Origin: Mercurialis annua
Taxonomy: Eukaryota; Streptophyta; Magnoliopsida; Malpighiales; Euphorbiaceae
Direction: 5' to 3'
NCBI RefSeq assembly: GCF_937616625.2
Contig: NC_065576.1
Coordinates: 19,804,001-19,868,000, forward strand
Length of the DNA: 64,000 nt
A program made the position numbers and the translations under genes. Under the pieces are notes generated by a model that searched no databases, was not told where the DNA came from, and was given only the letters and a program-made list of their open reading frames with translations. Of the stretch, positions 51,701-61,194 are shown one piece after another. Every line of letters starts with the position of its first letter. Within the stretch, counting starts at the first letter, position 1.

Positions 51701-54502
51701 CGCGATTTAAGCCAAACATTTAAAACGTTACGAAACAAATCCAAATCTTTAAAACGTTAGTAAACAAATCTTAACGTTTCACCTTTTTAGCGATTTAAGC
51801 CAAACGCGTAAAACGTTACGAAACAAATCCAAACGTTTAAAATGTTAAGAAAAAAATCCTGATGTTTCACCTTTTTAGCAATTTAAGCCAACGTTTAAAA
51901 TGTTACGAAACAAAACCTAACGTTTCCCCTTTTTAGGGATTTAAGCCAAACGTTTTATAACGTTACGAAACAAATCTTAACGTTTAACCTTTTTAGCGAT
52001 TTAAGCCAAAAGTTTAAAATGTTACGAAACAAATCCAAACGTTTAAAACGTTAAGAAACAAATCCTAATGTTTACCTTTTTAGCAATTTAAGACAAACGT
52101 TTAAAACGTTACGAAACAAATCCTAACGTTTAACCTTTTTAGCGATTTATGCCAAACGTTTATAACGTTTCGAAACAAATCCAAACGTTTCACCTATTTA
52201 GCGATTTAAGCCAAATGTTTAAAACTTGACGAAACAAATCATAATATTTCACCTTTATAGCGATTTAAGACAAAATTTTAAAATGTTACGAAAAAAATCC
52301 AAACGTTTAAAACGTTACGAAACAAATCCTAACGTTTCACCTTTTTAGCGATTTAAGCCAAACGTTTATAACGTTACGAACCAAATCTTAATGTTTCACC
52401 TTTTTAGCGATTTAAGCCAAACGCTTAAAACGTAACGTAACAAATACAAACGTTTAAAATGCTAATAAAAAAATTCAAATGTTTCACCTTTTTAGCAATT
52501 TAAGCCAAGCTTTTAAAACGTTATGAAACAAACCCTAACGTTTCACCTTTTTAGCGATTTAAGCTAAACTTTTAAAACGTTACGAAACAAATCCAAATGT
52601 ATAAAACATTACGAAACAAATCCTAGCCTTTCACCTATTTAGCGATTTAAGCCAAACGTTTAAAACGTTACGAAACAAATCTTTATGTTTCACCTTTTAG
52701 CGATTTAAGAGAAACGTTTAAAAACGTTACAAAACAAATCGTAACGTTTAAAACGTTACCAAACAAATCCTAGCGTTTCACCTTTTTAGCGATTTAGACT
52801 AAACGTTTAAAACGTTACGAAACAAATCTTAACGTTTCACCTTTTTAGCGATTTAAGCCAAACGTTTAAGAGGTTACGAAACAAATCCAAACGTTTCACC
52901 TTATTAGCGATCCAAATCGTAACGTTTAAAACGTTTCCAAACAAATCTTAACATTTCACCTTTTTAGCAATTCAAGCCAAATGTTTAAATCGTTACGAAA
53001 CAATTCTTTACCTTTTACCATTTTAGCGATTTAAGCCAGACTTTGAAAATGTTACGAAACAGATGCAAACATTTAAAATATTACCAAACAAATTCAAACG
53101 TTTTGAACGTTACGAAACAAATTCAACTGTTTCACCTTTTTAGCGATTTAAGCCAAAAGTTTAAAACGTTACGAAAACAAATCCAAACGTTTAAAACTTT
53201 ACCAAATAAATCCTAATGTTTCACTTTTTTAGCAAGTTAAGCCAAATGTTTTAAAACATTTCAAAAAAATCTCAACGTTTCACCTTTTTAGCGATTTAAG
53301 CCAAACGTTTAAAACGTTACGAACAAATCGAAACGTTTAAAATGTTAAGAAACAAATCCAAACGTTTAAAACGTTAAGCCAAACGTTTAAAACGTTACGA
53401 ACAAATCCAAACGTTTAAATCCTAATGTTTCTTCTTTTTAGCAATTTAAGACACACGTTTAAAACGTTACAAAACAAATCCTAACGTTTCCCCATTTTAG
53501 CGATCTAAGCCAAACGTTTAAAACGTAACGAAAACAAATCCAAACGTTAAAAACGTTACGAAACAAATGCTAAAGTTTCACCTTTTAAGAGATTTAAGCC
53601 AAACGTTTAATACGTTACGAAATAAATCTTAATGTTTCACCTTTTTAGCAATTTAAGCCAAACGTTTAAAACGTAGCGAAACAAATCCAAACCTTTAAAA
53701 CGTTAATAAAAAAATCCTAACGTTTCACCTTTTTAACAATTTAAGCCAAATGTTTAAAACGTTAAGAAACAAATCCTAACGTTTCACCTTTTTAGCAATT
53801 AAAGCCAAACGTTTAAAACGTTACGGAAACAAATTCAAATATTTAAAACGTTACGAAACAAATCCAAATGTTTCACCATTTTAGCAATTTATGCGTAACG
53901 TTTAAAACGTTACTAAACTTATCCAAACATTTAAAACGTTACGAAACAAATCCTAACGTTCCACCTTTTTAGCGATATAAGCCAAACTTTTAAAACGCTA
54001 TGAAGCAAATATTAACGTTTCACCTTTTTCGCGATTTAAGCCGAACATTTAAAACGTTACGAAACAAATCCAAATCTTTAAAACGTTAGTAAACAAATGT
54101 TAACGTTTCATCTTTTTAGCGATTTAAGCCAAACTTTTAAAACGTTACGAAATAAATCTTAACGTTTTTCCTTTTTAGCGATTTAAGCCAAACGTTTAAA
54201 ACATTAAGAAACAAATCCAAACATTTAAAATGTTAAGAAAAAAAATCCTAATGTTTCGCCTTTTTAGCAATTTAAGCCAAACGTATAAAACGTTGGAAAA
54301 AAAATCCTAACGTTTCCCCTTTTTAGGTATTTAAGCTAAACGTTTTAAAACGTTACGAAATGTTACGAAACAACTCCAAACGTTTAAAACGTTAAGAAAA
54401 AAATCTTAATGTTTCACCTTTTTTAGCAATGTAAGACAAACGTTAAAAACGTTACGAAAAAATCCTAATGTTTAACCGTTTTAGCGATTAAACATTAGGA
54501 TT
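45776..54502 (+). repeat. Satellite array, block 4
   Basis: Continues the array after LTR C, beginning with the second GTTTA. Same unit, orientation and higher-order pattern. Units become irregular towards the right edge (truncated monomers near 53340-53430 and 54350-54375). A tandem, out-of-phase duplication of about 115 bp occurs around 49200-49400. No gene is visible; the open frame at 48422-48646 is a reading of the repeat. Confidence 0.93.
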
Positions 54503-54503
54503 T
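54460..54503. repeat. Perfect 16-bp inverted repeat at array/LTR junction
   Basis: AAATCCTAATGTTTAA (54460-54475) and its exact complement (54488-54503) flank a 12-base spacer. The right arm is satellite in inverted orientation, ending where the B element LTR begins. It resembles a fold-back rearrangement at the insertion boundary. Confidence 0.8.
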
Positions 54504-54651
54504 GTTTAATAACCCGTGTATTTTTTGATAATTTCCGACGAGCTTTCGGTGATGTTTCGATGTAATTTAAGGTTTGGTAGCTCGTTTCGTGTTTGTTTGA
54601 GGTTGGGTTAATTATTTTTGGACCCAAGAAACCGAACCTAATCCTTTTTGA

Positions 54652-54812
54652 TTCAACACAGGTCTCGAACGAGACCTGTGTTGAAAAGCCTTGTTCTCGT
54701 TCGAGAACTTAGTTCTCGAACGAGAACACGAGATTTTTGCCTTGTTCTCGTTCGAGAACTTAGTTCTCGAACGAGAACAAGAGAATTTTTGCTGGTCTCG
54801 TACGAGACCAGC
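54652..54812 (+). repeat. Palindrome cluster in U3 of left LTR B
   Basis: Inverted repeat with 16-bp arms (54652-54667 / 54670-54685, containing CACAGGTCTCG). Two hairpins each have 16-bp arms GTTCTCGTTCGAGAAC and a TTA loop (54693-54727 and 54744-54778). A perfect 22-bp palindrome with core GGTCTCGTACGAGACC lies at 54791-54812. Each hairpin arm is itself nearly palindromic. Some contain TTC-NN-GAA, the two-unit core of a plant heat-shock element, but no three-unit element is present. A regulatory role is inferred from position only. Confidence 0.75.
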
Positions 54813-54865
54813 TATAGGCAGCGGAGAAGGGCTTTTTGGGCATCGTTTTCTCTATTTTAGAATCC

Positions 54866-54900
54866 CTTAAATAAGTAACTTTTTGACCTAATCTCTTCTC
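54866..54900 (+). promoter_or_regulatory. Possible LTR promoter (TATA-like)
   Basis: CTTAAATAA at 54866-54874 follows the palindrome cluster. It is followed about 20 bases later by CT-rich ATCTCTTCTCCATAC and a leader-like stretch. The right LTR has the same arrangement (CCTTAAATATG near 63190). This is a position and composition argument; no start site can be fixed from sequence. Confidence 0.3.
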
Positions 54901-55856
54901 CATACAACAAACAAACCCTAGCCCCCATTCCCTTGTTCATTCGCTGAGAAACGAAGCCGAAATCATCATCCAAAGTTTGTTGTTCTGGTAAGTCCATAAC
55001 TCCATTGATTTCAGTTTATGTTTAAAGCGGCACTTCCGTAATTTGATTCGTTCTCTTTCGTTTCTAGATCGAAATCAATACCGTTTGTTTCCGGACGATC
55101 TAGACTCTCGTACCTTCAATTCCCCCACTCGTTTTCGTTAAACGGTACGCTATCAATCTCGTTTCAATCGCCGTACGGTTTCCGTTTTTAAGCTTTCATA
55201 ACCTGTTCTTGGGGAAATCATTATTGCTGAATTCCTTTACTTGCTTTGATCATGATTTTACTGCATTAGGGAATTATAAATCACTCTTGTATGATTAGTA
55301 GTTGATTGTTTAAGCAGTTAGCAATCCTTAGCTCGTTTTTATGATTTTCCCTTCGTCGTTTTTAGAACGAATGTTACTGTCAATTCCTTCTTGGGATTTC
55401 GGATTTCTTAATCAATGTTAAGAGTTATGTTTGCTTGATGATTGAAGGTTTAAGGTTGGGCAATGATTCGGTTTTATGACTGCTTTCAAAGTGAATGTTC
55501 TGTAACTCTTTTTCCACGAAGAAGATGATACCTTGGGGGGGGGGGAATTTGTTTTTAAAATAGAATAGATGGTTAACATGCTAAAATGGTTCCTCATTTA
55601 TTTTGTTTAAAATATGTAAATGTGTAAAGTTATTATCAATTGGTTTGGTTTTAATAATAACTTTCGAATCTCGCTTAACTTATAAATACGTGAATTGAGA
55701 ACGTTTAATATTTTACAAACTTAAGTTATAATTACTCGGGTAATCATAATTGTTTTCGACTAGTGAAAAATTGGCTAAATTACAATTTAGACCCTAAACG
55801 TTTGTATAACTTATTTTAGGTATAAACAAAAGCAATTAAATTGATTTCAGATATCA

Positions 55857-55970
55857 AATTGGCTAAAGTACAGTTTAGGCCCTAATTGGTTAAAGTACAG
55901 TTTAGGCCCTAATTGGCTAAAGTACAGTTTAGTTCCTAATTGGCTAAAGTACAGTTTAGTCCCTAAATTT
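55857..55970 (+). repeat. 27-bp tandem repeat in left LTR B
   Basis: Four copies of GGCTAAAGTACAGTTTAG followed by KCCCTAATT, starting at 55861, 55888, 55915 and 55942, each 27 bp. The solo LTR of the same family has three. A diverged copy lies near 55770-55795. Confidence 0.8.
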
Positions 55971-56671
55971 TTATAAACTTAAAATGATTAGATTTTTGAG
56001 TTGTAACTTGGGTTACTTGAAATTGAAGTTATTGAGTTCTGCTTTTAAAATGGATTATTATTTTATCGAATTATTTTATAAATATAAACTCGGGTTTATA
56101 TTTGATAAACGTCTTGAGTCGGGTTAGACTTGGGTCACCCGACAAGTGTGGTTAGCTTGGTAGTTATTGGTAACTCGGCTAACCCACTATTTGTAAATTA
56201 ATTATTATTAAAACATTATTAAATAATATTTATAAATTGGATTTTAAGCGAGAACTCAATAGACCTGTATTAATTGGGCTTTATTACCTATTGGGTATTT
56301 TTGTGTGTTCTGGCTTGTTTTATTTCGACGTGTTATTTATGCTAGTCCTATCTGGTGTCTAGTACTCTCTAGAGTTAGGGTCTGTTTTTAATAATTATTT
56401 TATTTGTCTAGACCCGTCTACTGTTCGCACTTCAGAGGCGAACCAGGATTAGTGCTTGCCGGTTATCACGTGGATTAGCAAGCAGTTAGTTTGTACTTAC
56501 TATTTACCGCTTTATTAAGTAAATTGTTATTTTATTATATAAATATATACTGTATGTATATTTCGAACTGTTTTTCCATTATGGCTTTTAGTTGGAACAT
56601 GCTACCTAATTGGCATCATTAGGACTGCGTGCGCACCGGTAATGATCTGGGTAAGATATTTATGGTAATGT

Positions 56672-56801
56672 GGTAACTTGGTGTGAGCATAGCTCTTGGG
56701 ACCAAATAGAGTAACTCGGTATAGCATAGCTCTCGGGACTCTGGATATGGTAAAGTGTGGTCAGTGGTAACTCGATGTAGCTTAGCTCTCGGGACCAGAC
56801 C
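56672..56801 (+). other. Triple hairpin-box cluster in left LTR B
   Basis: Three copies of GTAACTCGGTGTAGC...AGCTCTCGGGAC in element sense. The clearest stems are AGAGT (56708-56712) with ACTCT (56738-56742), extended by ACCA (56701-56704) with TGGT (56748-56751), and GGTC/TGGT (56759-56768) with ACCA/GACC (56794-56801). The ACCA at 56701-56704 also closes the first box, so hairpins one and two compete, as in LTR A. Confidence 0.65.
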
Positions 56802-57389
56802 TCTTGGATTATGTTTATTATTTAGAATTTTGGATTAGGGTTCCAACTATTATTCGTAATATAATTACTAAATGTTTTAAACGGTTTTAAAGGTTTTCCA
56901 CTTAATAAATGTAGATAGTGGTATAAACTCATCTCAGTATATCTGACCCCGTTGTTTTCCTAATTTTTCCCAGAGTTATGATCTGAGAGAGTCTGGTGAT
57001 CTCCGCATTTACTTTTCCTCGGAGGTTCCATTTATTTTTGATAAACTGTGAAACTGTTTTATTCTTAGACCGCAGTAGTAACTAAACGTCTTTATTTTAT
57101 TCTAGTCGTTGTCGGATTGGTCCGACTGGATTATTATTGCTCTGGCATGTTAAACGATTATTCCAGATTATTTATGTTAAGTCGATTTAATACTATTATT
57201 GGAAAGCATGTTATTTTAATTGATGAATATTATAACTGCTAGATTTAGGCTGAAGTCTCGGTTGCCCCCGAGCATTGGTTTTCTGCAGGTTTACGTGTTT
57301 ATATGTTAAATGAAAGGGTAGCTACGGGTTTTGGTACTACATTACCCATACCCTAGCGCCGGTCACGATTCATGAAATGGGTCGTGACA

Positions 57390-57730
57390 AACTTGGTATC
57401 AGAGCTTTGGTTTCAAACCAAGGCCATTTGCTTGCTATGTGTTTACTCTGTAAAATATGGTTGTGTCTTAGGAACTACTGCGGATATAGGTTTCTGTCAT
57501 GTCTTTAAAAACGTCATCTTTCGATTTTAAAACATTCTTCCTACACCAATAGAATTGCGTCGAGTCAGTCATTATATGTTGATTTGATGTTGTTAATTGT
57601 TAATGTTATTTCACTTGGGTGAATATTTATTGATGTTGATTTCTCGGTAAATCCTAAACGTTACTTGTTTGTTTCATACTTGGATATGAATTATGTGTTA
57701 TTTAAATTGTTTTTGTTCAATCCTTAGGAT
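57390..57730 (+). other. 5' leader of element B
   Basis: Untranslated stretch between the LTR and the gag start codon, with the primer site at its beginning. It resembles the leader of element A. No open frame of note. Confidence 0.75.
57394..57405 (+). other. Primer binding site, initiator Met tRNA type
   Basis: TGGTATCAGAGC, four bases after the LTR end. It is complementary to the 3' end of plant initiator methionine tRNA. Confidence 0.95.
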
Positions 57731-59238
57731 ATGAACAACGTTGTTCGTACTCGTGCTCGTGCTGCGGCAGAGCAAGAAGCTGAGGCTGATGATGCGATTT
57801 CCATGGAAGTCGATCAGAACATACCACCAGTTCCGGAAAATGTTGGACGTGGTAGAGGTAGAGGTGCTGGCAGAGGTAGAGGTAGAGGCAGAGGAGCTGG
57901 TTCTGGTAGAGGTGGAGCGAGAGGACGTGGTGCAACAGATGTTCAGGCACCGAATGTGCAGCAGGCACCGAATGTGCAGCAGGCACCGAACATGCAGGCG
58001 TTCGACTTTACTACCTTCTTGGCTGGGATTGTCGAGATGCAGAACAACCAGGCTCTTCTGCATAATCAGTGTACTGTATTGGGTCAGTTAGCACAGCAAC
58101 AGCAACCTCAGGCTGGTGCTGTAGCTGGTATGGGTGGACTTGCTGGTGTCGGTCACATTCCGACAGACAGAGAGATGGTGATGACCTACACGAAGTTGAA
58201 TTCGACTTCTTTTGATGGTACTGGGGATGCTCTTGACTTTTTGGAAGAGTTTGAGTACAATAGTAAGAGAATTCAAGCTACTGATCGTCAATCAGTGATG
58301 CTTGTGGAGATGTCGCTGAAGGGTCCAGCTAAGGACTGGTTTCGCGATATCATCAGGTTAGAGATGGCTACATTGTCTTGGGCTGATTTTGTGAACATGT
58401 TCAGAGGTTACTATCTACCCTTCTCTGTTACTGGGAATTTCAGAGAAAAGCTGCTAAATTTAAAGAAAGGGGATAGATCAATGACAGACTACACTACAGA
58501 GTTTGTCTGTTTGGGGCGGTTTGCTACAGATCTATAGGGTGATCGAGGGCGAGTGAACGACCGCTATGTTTGGGGTTTAGGCTCGGAGTTTCTTCCTTTG
58601 CTGATAGGGGCAGACATGGAGTTTGCTCGGGTAGTGGATAGTGCTCGACGGATGGAGAATTCGTTGATTCAGTTTGGGACGATCTCTGACCCTTTCCAGA
58701 ATCAAAAGGGAAAGAGTGATCTTCCTAGTGGGGGCAACAGGCCCCAACGCAGCATGGTAGTGGAAACTACTACAGTGTCTCCTCTCAGGCCAATAAGGGG
58801 AGTCGCCGTACGCACAACATGGGGAGGCATAGTACTAGGAGTGCTCCATACAGTTCTAGTAGCAGAGGGAGTAACCGTGGTTCAGGACGCGGGTATAGTG
58901 GTGGATCAAACATTCCGTTCTGCTAGAATTGCAGACGCATGCACTATGGTCAGTGCCAGCTAGCTCCTGGAGGTTGTTTCTCTTGTGGCCAGCCAGGTCA
59001 TTTTTCCAGGGAGTGTCCGACATCTGGGCAGCAGATGTCTAACTCCAGTGTGGCACAATCGTCTTACCAGCAGCAGAGACCTGCGTTTACACAGTCTATA
59101 GGGTACTATCAACCTGCAGCATCTTTTGGTGGCCAGCGGGGCCGTGGTTCTGGTGGTAGAGGTTTTGCTGGCCGTGGTAACGGTGGCAGAGGTTCCAACA
59201 GTTATGGCACTGGGCAAAGTTCGCAGCAGCAGCCGTAG
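57731..59238 (+). pseudogene. gag: gag of element B (broken)
   Basis: Encodes the structural (nucleocapsid-forming) protein. It starts at ATG 57731. Residues ~38-68 are Arg/Gly-rich, then a three-fold QAPNVQ-type repeat. The retrotransposon gag domain follows at about residues 150-268, with LKGPAKDWF and an F..YY.P pattern. Reading is interrupted by TAG at 58535-58537, continues in the same frame from 58538, then shifts frame between about 58735 and 58765, and meets TAG at 58924-58926. A CCHC zinc knuckle (CFSCGQPGHFSREC) is intact at 58975-59016. A Gly-rich tail ends at TAG 59236-59238. A second in-frame TAG at 59242-59244 precedes pol in the same frame. Tekay-type elements usually have one continuous gag-pol frame, so these are probably decay, although a stop at the gag/pol border could be natural. 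Confidence 0.9.
58975..59016 (+). other. CCHC zinc knuckle of gag
   Basis: C-X2-C-X4-H-X4-C, the nucleic-acid-binding motif of retroelement nucleocapsids. All four zinc ligands are present. Confidence 0.95.
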
Positions 59239-59250
59239 GGTTAGGCCAGA

Positions 59251-61194
59251 GTGTTCGCACTTACTCCTCAGGATGCGCGTGCATCAAACGCTGTGGTGCA
59301 AGGTACCATTCCGATTTCTTTTGCTGGTGCTTTGGTATTATTTGATGCGGGTGCAACCCATTCTTTTGTGTCTACTTGCTTTGCTGGGAAATTGGGTATT
59401 GCACCATCTACTTTGAGTGAACCTCTAGCTGTGTCTACACCTATGTCTGAAGGTGTAGTAGTGGAAGTTGTTTATCCTTCTAGTCCAGTGGTTATTCATG
59501 GTAAAGAATTATGTGCTGATTTGATTGTGCTTGACGTTATTTCTTTTGATGTCATCTTGGGGATGGATTGGCTGTCACGCCACTTTGCTTCTATTGACTG
59601 TCGAGGGAAGTCAGTCGAGTTTAGAATTCTAGGTGATCTACCTTTTTCCTTTCAGGGAGAAAAGGCGGAGACACCTAAGAATCTGATTTCCGCCATCAAG
59701 GCGAAGCGGATGTTAGGCAAGGGTTACCAGGATTTCCTTGCTGTTGTTTGTGATTTGGAGGCTGGTAGTGGTGATATGCATAGTGTTCCGATAGTGAATG
59801 AGTTCACCGATGTGTTTCCAGAGGAATTGCCTGGATTGCCACCTGACCGTGAGATTGAGTTTTGCATTTATGTGGTTTCTGGTACAGCTCCGATTTCGAT
59901 ACCGCCGTATCGGATGGCTCCTGCAGAGCTGAAGGAGTTGAAGGACCAGTTACAAGAGTTTTTGGATAGCGGGTTCATCAGACCGAGTACTTCTCCATGG
60001 GGTGCTCCAGTTCTGTTTGTGAAAAAGAAAGACAGTTCCTTTCGAGTGTGTATCGACTACAGACAGTTGAACATGGTTACTGTCAAGAACAGATATCCTC
60101 TTCCTCGCATCGATTATTTGTTTGACCAGTTGCAGGGTGCGAAGTGTTTTTCCAAGATTGATTTGAGGTCTGGGTATCATCAACTTCGGATCTGTGATGT
60201 AGATGTGCCTAAGACTGCTTTTCGGACTCGTTATGGACACTTTGAGTTTCTGGTAATGTCCTTTGGTCTGACGAACGCACCAGCAGCGTTTATGGATATG
60301 ATGAACAGAGTGTTCAAGCCGTTTTTGGATCAATTTGTTATCGTCTTCATTGATGACATTTTGATCTATTCTCGGAGTGAGGAGGAGCATGCTTACCATT
60401 TAAGAACTATACTACAGACGTTGCGTGAGCATCAGTTGTATGCTAAGTTCTCAAAATGTGAGTTCTGGTTGGATCAGGATACCTTTCTAGGACACGTGGT
60501 GTCGAAAGATGGGATCAAGGTTTATCCGAAGAAGATTGAGGCGGTTATGGATTGGCAGAGGCCGAGGTCAATTACCGAGATCAGAAGTTTTCTGGGTTTA
60601 GCTGGCTACTATCGTCGGTTCGTGCAAGATTTCTCCAGAATATCTGCACCGTTGACTAAACTAACACAGAAAGGTGTTAAGTTTGAGTGGACTGACAAGT
60701 GTGAGGCGAGCTTTGAGAAGCTCAAGGAGATTTTGACTACAGCTCCAGTTTTGGCATTGCCTTCTGGCATTGATGGTTTCACAGTTTATTGTGATGCGTC
60801 TCGGATTGGTTTCGGTTGTGTTCTGATGCAACATGGACAGGTGATTGCATATGCTTCCAAACAGTTGAAGAAGCTTGAGGTGAATTACCCTACTCATGAT
60901 TTAGAGTTGGCAGCTGTGGTTTTTGCGCTGAAAATTTGGAGGCATTATTTGTATAGTGCTACTTGTGAGATTTTCACTGATCATAAGAGTCTGAAGTATA
61001 TCTTTGATCAGAGGGAGTTGAACTTGAGACAGAGGAGGTGGTTAGAATTGCTCAAAGACTACCAGTGTACTATTCAGTACCATCCTGGTAAGGCTAATGT
61101 GCTAGCCGATGCGTTGAGTCGCAAGTCTTCTGGCAGTTTGGCTCATATTTCTGAGATTGGCGTAGACCCATGGTTAGAGAGTGGCACTGTTTGA
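59251..61194 (+). pseudogene. pol: pol, part 1: protease, reverse transcriptase, RNase H
   Basis: A 647-codon open stretch, the longest in the window. The frame is open from 59245; the first GTG at 59251 is only a convention. Retropepsin-like protease: [14 protein letters not shown], catalytic Asp at residue 32, with Ala where Ser or Thr is usual. Reverse transcriptase from about residue 225: [11 protein letters not shown], then [10 protein letters not shown] with the catalytic FIDD at residues 366-369 (60346-60357), the gypsy equivalent of YVDD. RNase H from about residue 505: YCDAS (Asp 515), an HDLELAAVV glutamate, FTDHKSL, and NVLADALSR. These active-site residues are present. The frame shifts by one base near 61160-61175, after the LSRKSSG linker, which separates it from integrase. 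Confidence 0.95.

Larger units (their letters stand above)
21711..54502 (+). repeat. Higher-order repeat series, ~2.1-2.6 kb
   Basis: A variant monomer with ACGAAACGGATGCAAACATT (slightly changed in some copies) recurs at 21711, 26595, 29218, 31486, 34101, 36476, 38583, 39994, 46082, 48526, 50640 and 53054. The spacings are 4884 (two units), 2623, 2268, 2615, 2375, 2107, 1411, 2451 (after subtracting the 42144-45775 LTR and its duplication), 2444, 2114 and 2414. Neighbouring variant monomers keep the same order. Length differences look like loss of whole blocks of monomers. Confidence 0.8.
54503..57389 (+). mobile_element. Left LTR of element B
   Basis: About 2887 bp, ending GGGTCGTGACA just before the primer binding site. 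The start reads TGTTTAATAACCC where the right LTR has TGTAATAACCC, so the first bases are altered or the terminal TG is lost and replaced by inverted satellite. Compared with the right LTR it lacks 40 bp (62951-62990 equivalent) and has an extra palindrome pair. It also has an 11-G run (55535-55545) where the right LTR has 6. Confidence 0.9.

Noticed and set aside
54693..54778. Full plant heat-shock element
   Set aside because: Only paired TTC-NN-GAA cores are present; the third unit in correct 5-bp spacing is missing, so the call is kept only as a hypothesis.
57698..58291. Minus-strand open frames opposite gag
   Set aside because: Shadows of the Arg/Gly-rich and Gln-rich gag coding sequence; the plus frame carries the gag domain.
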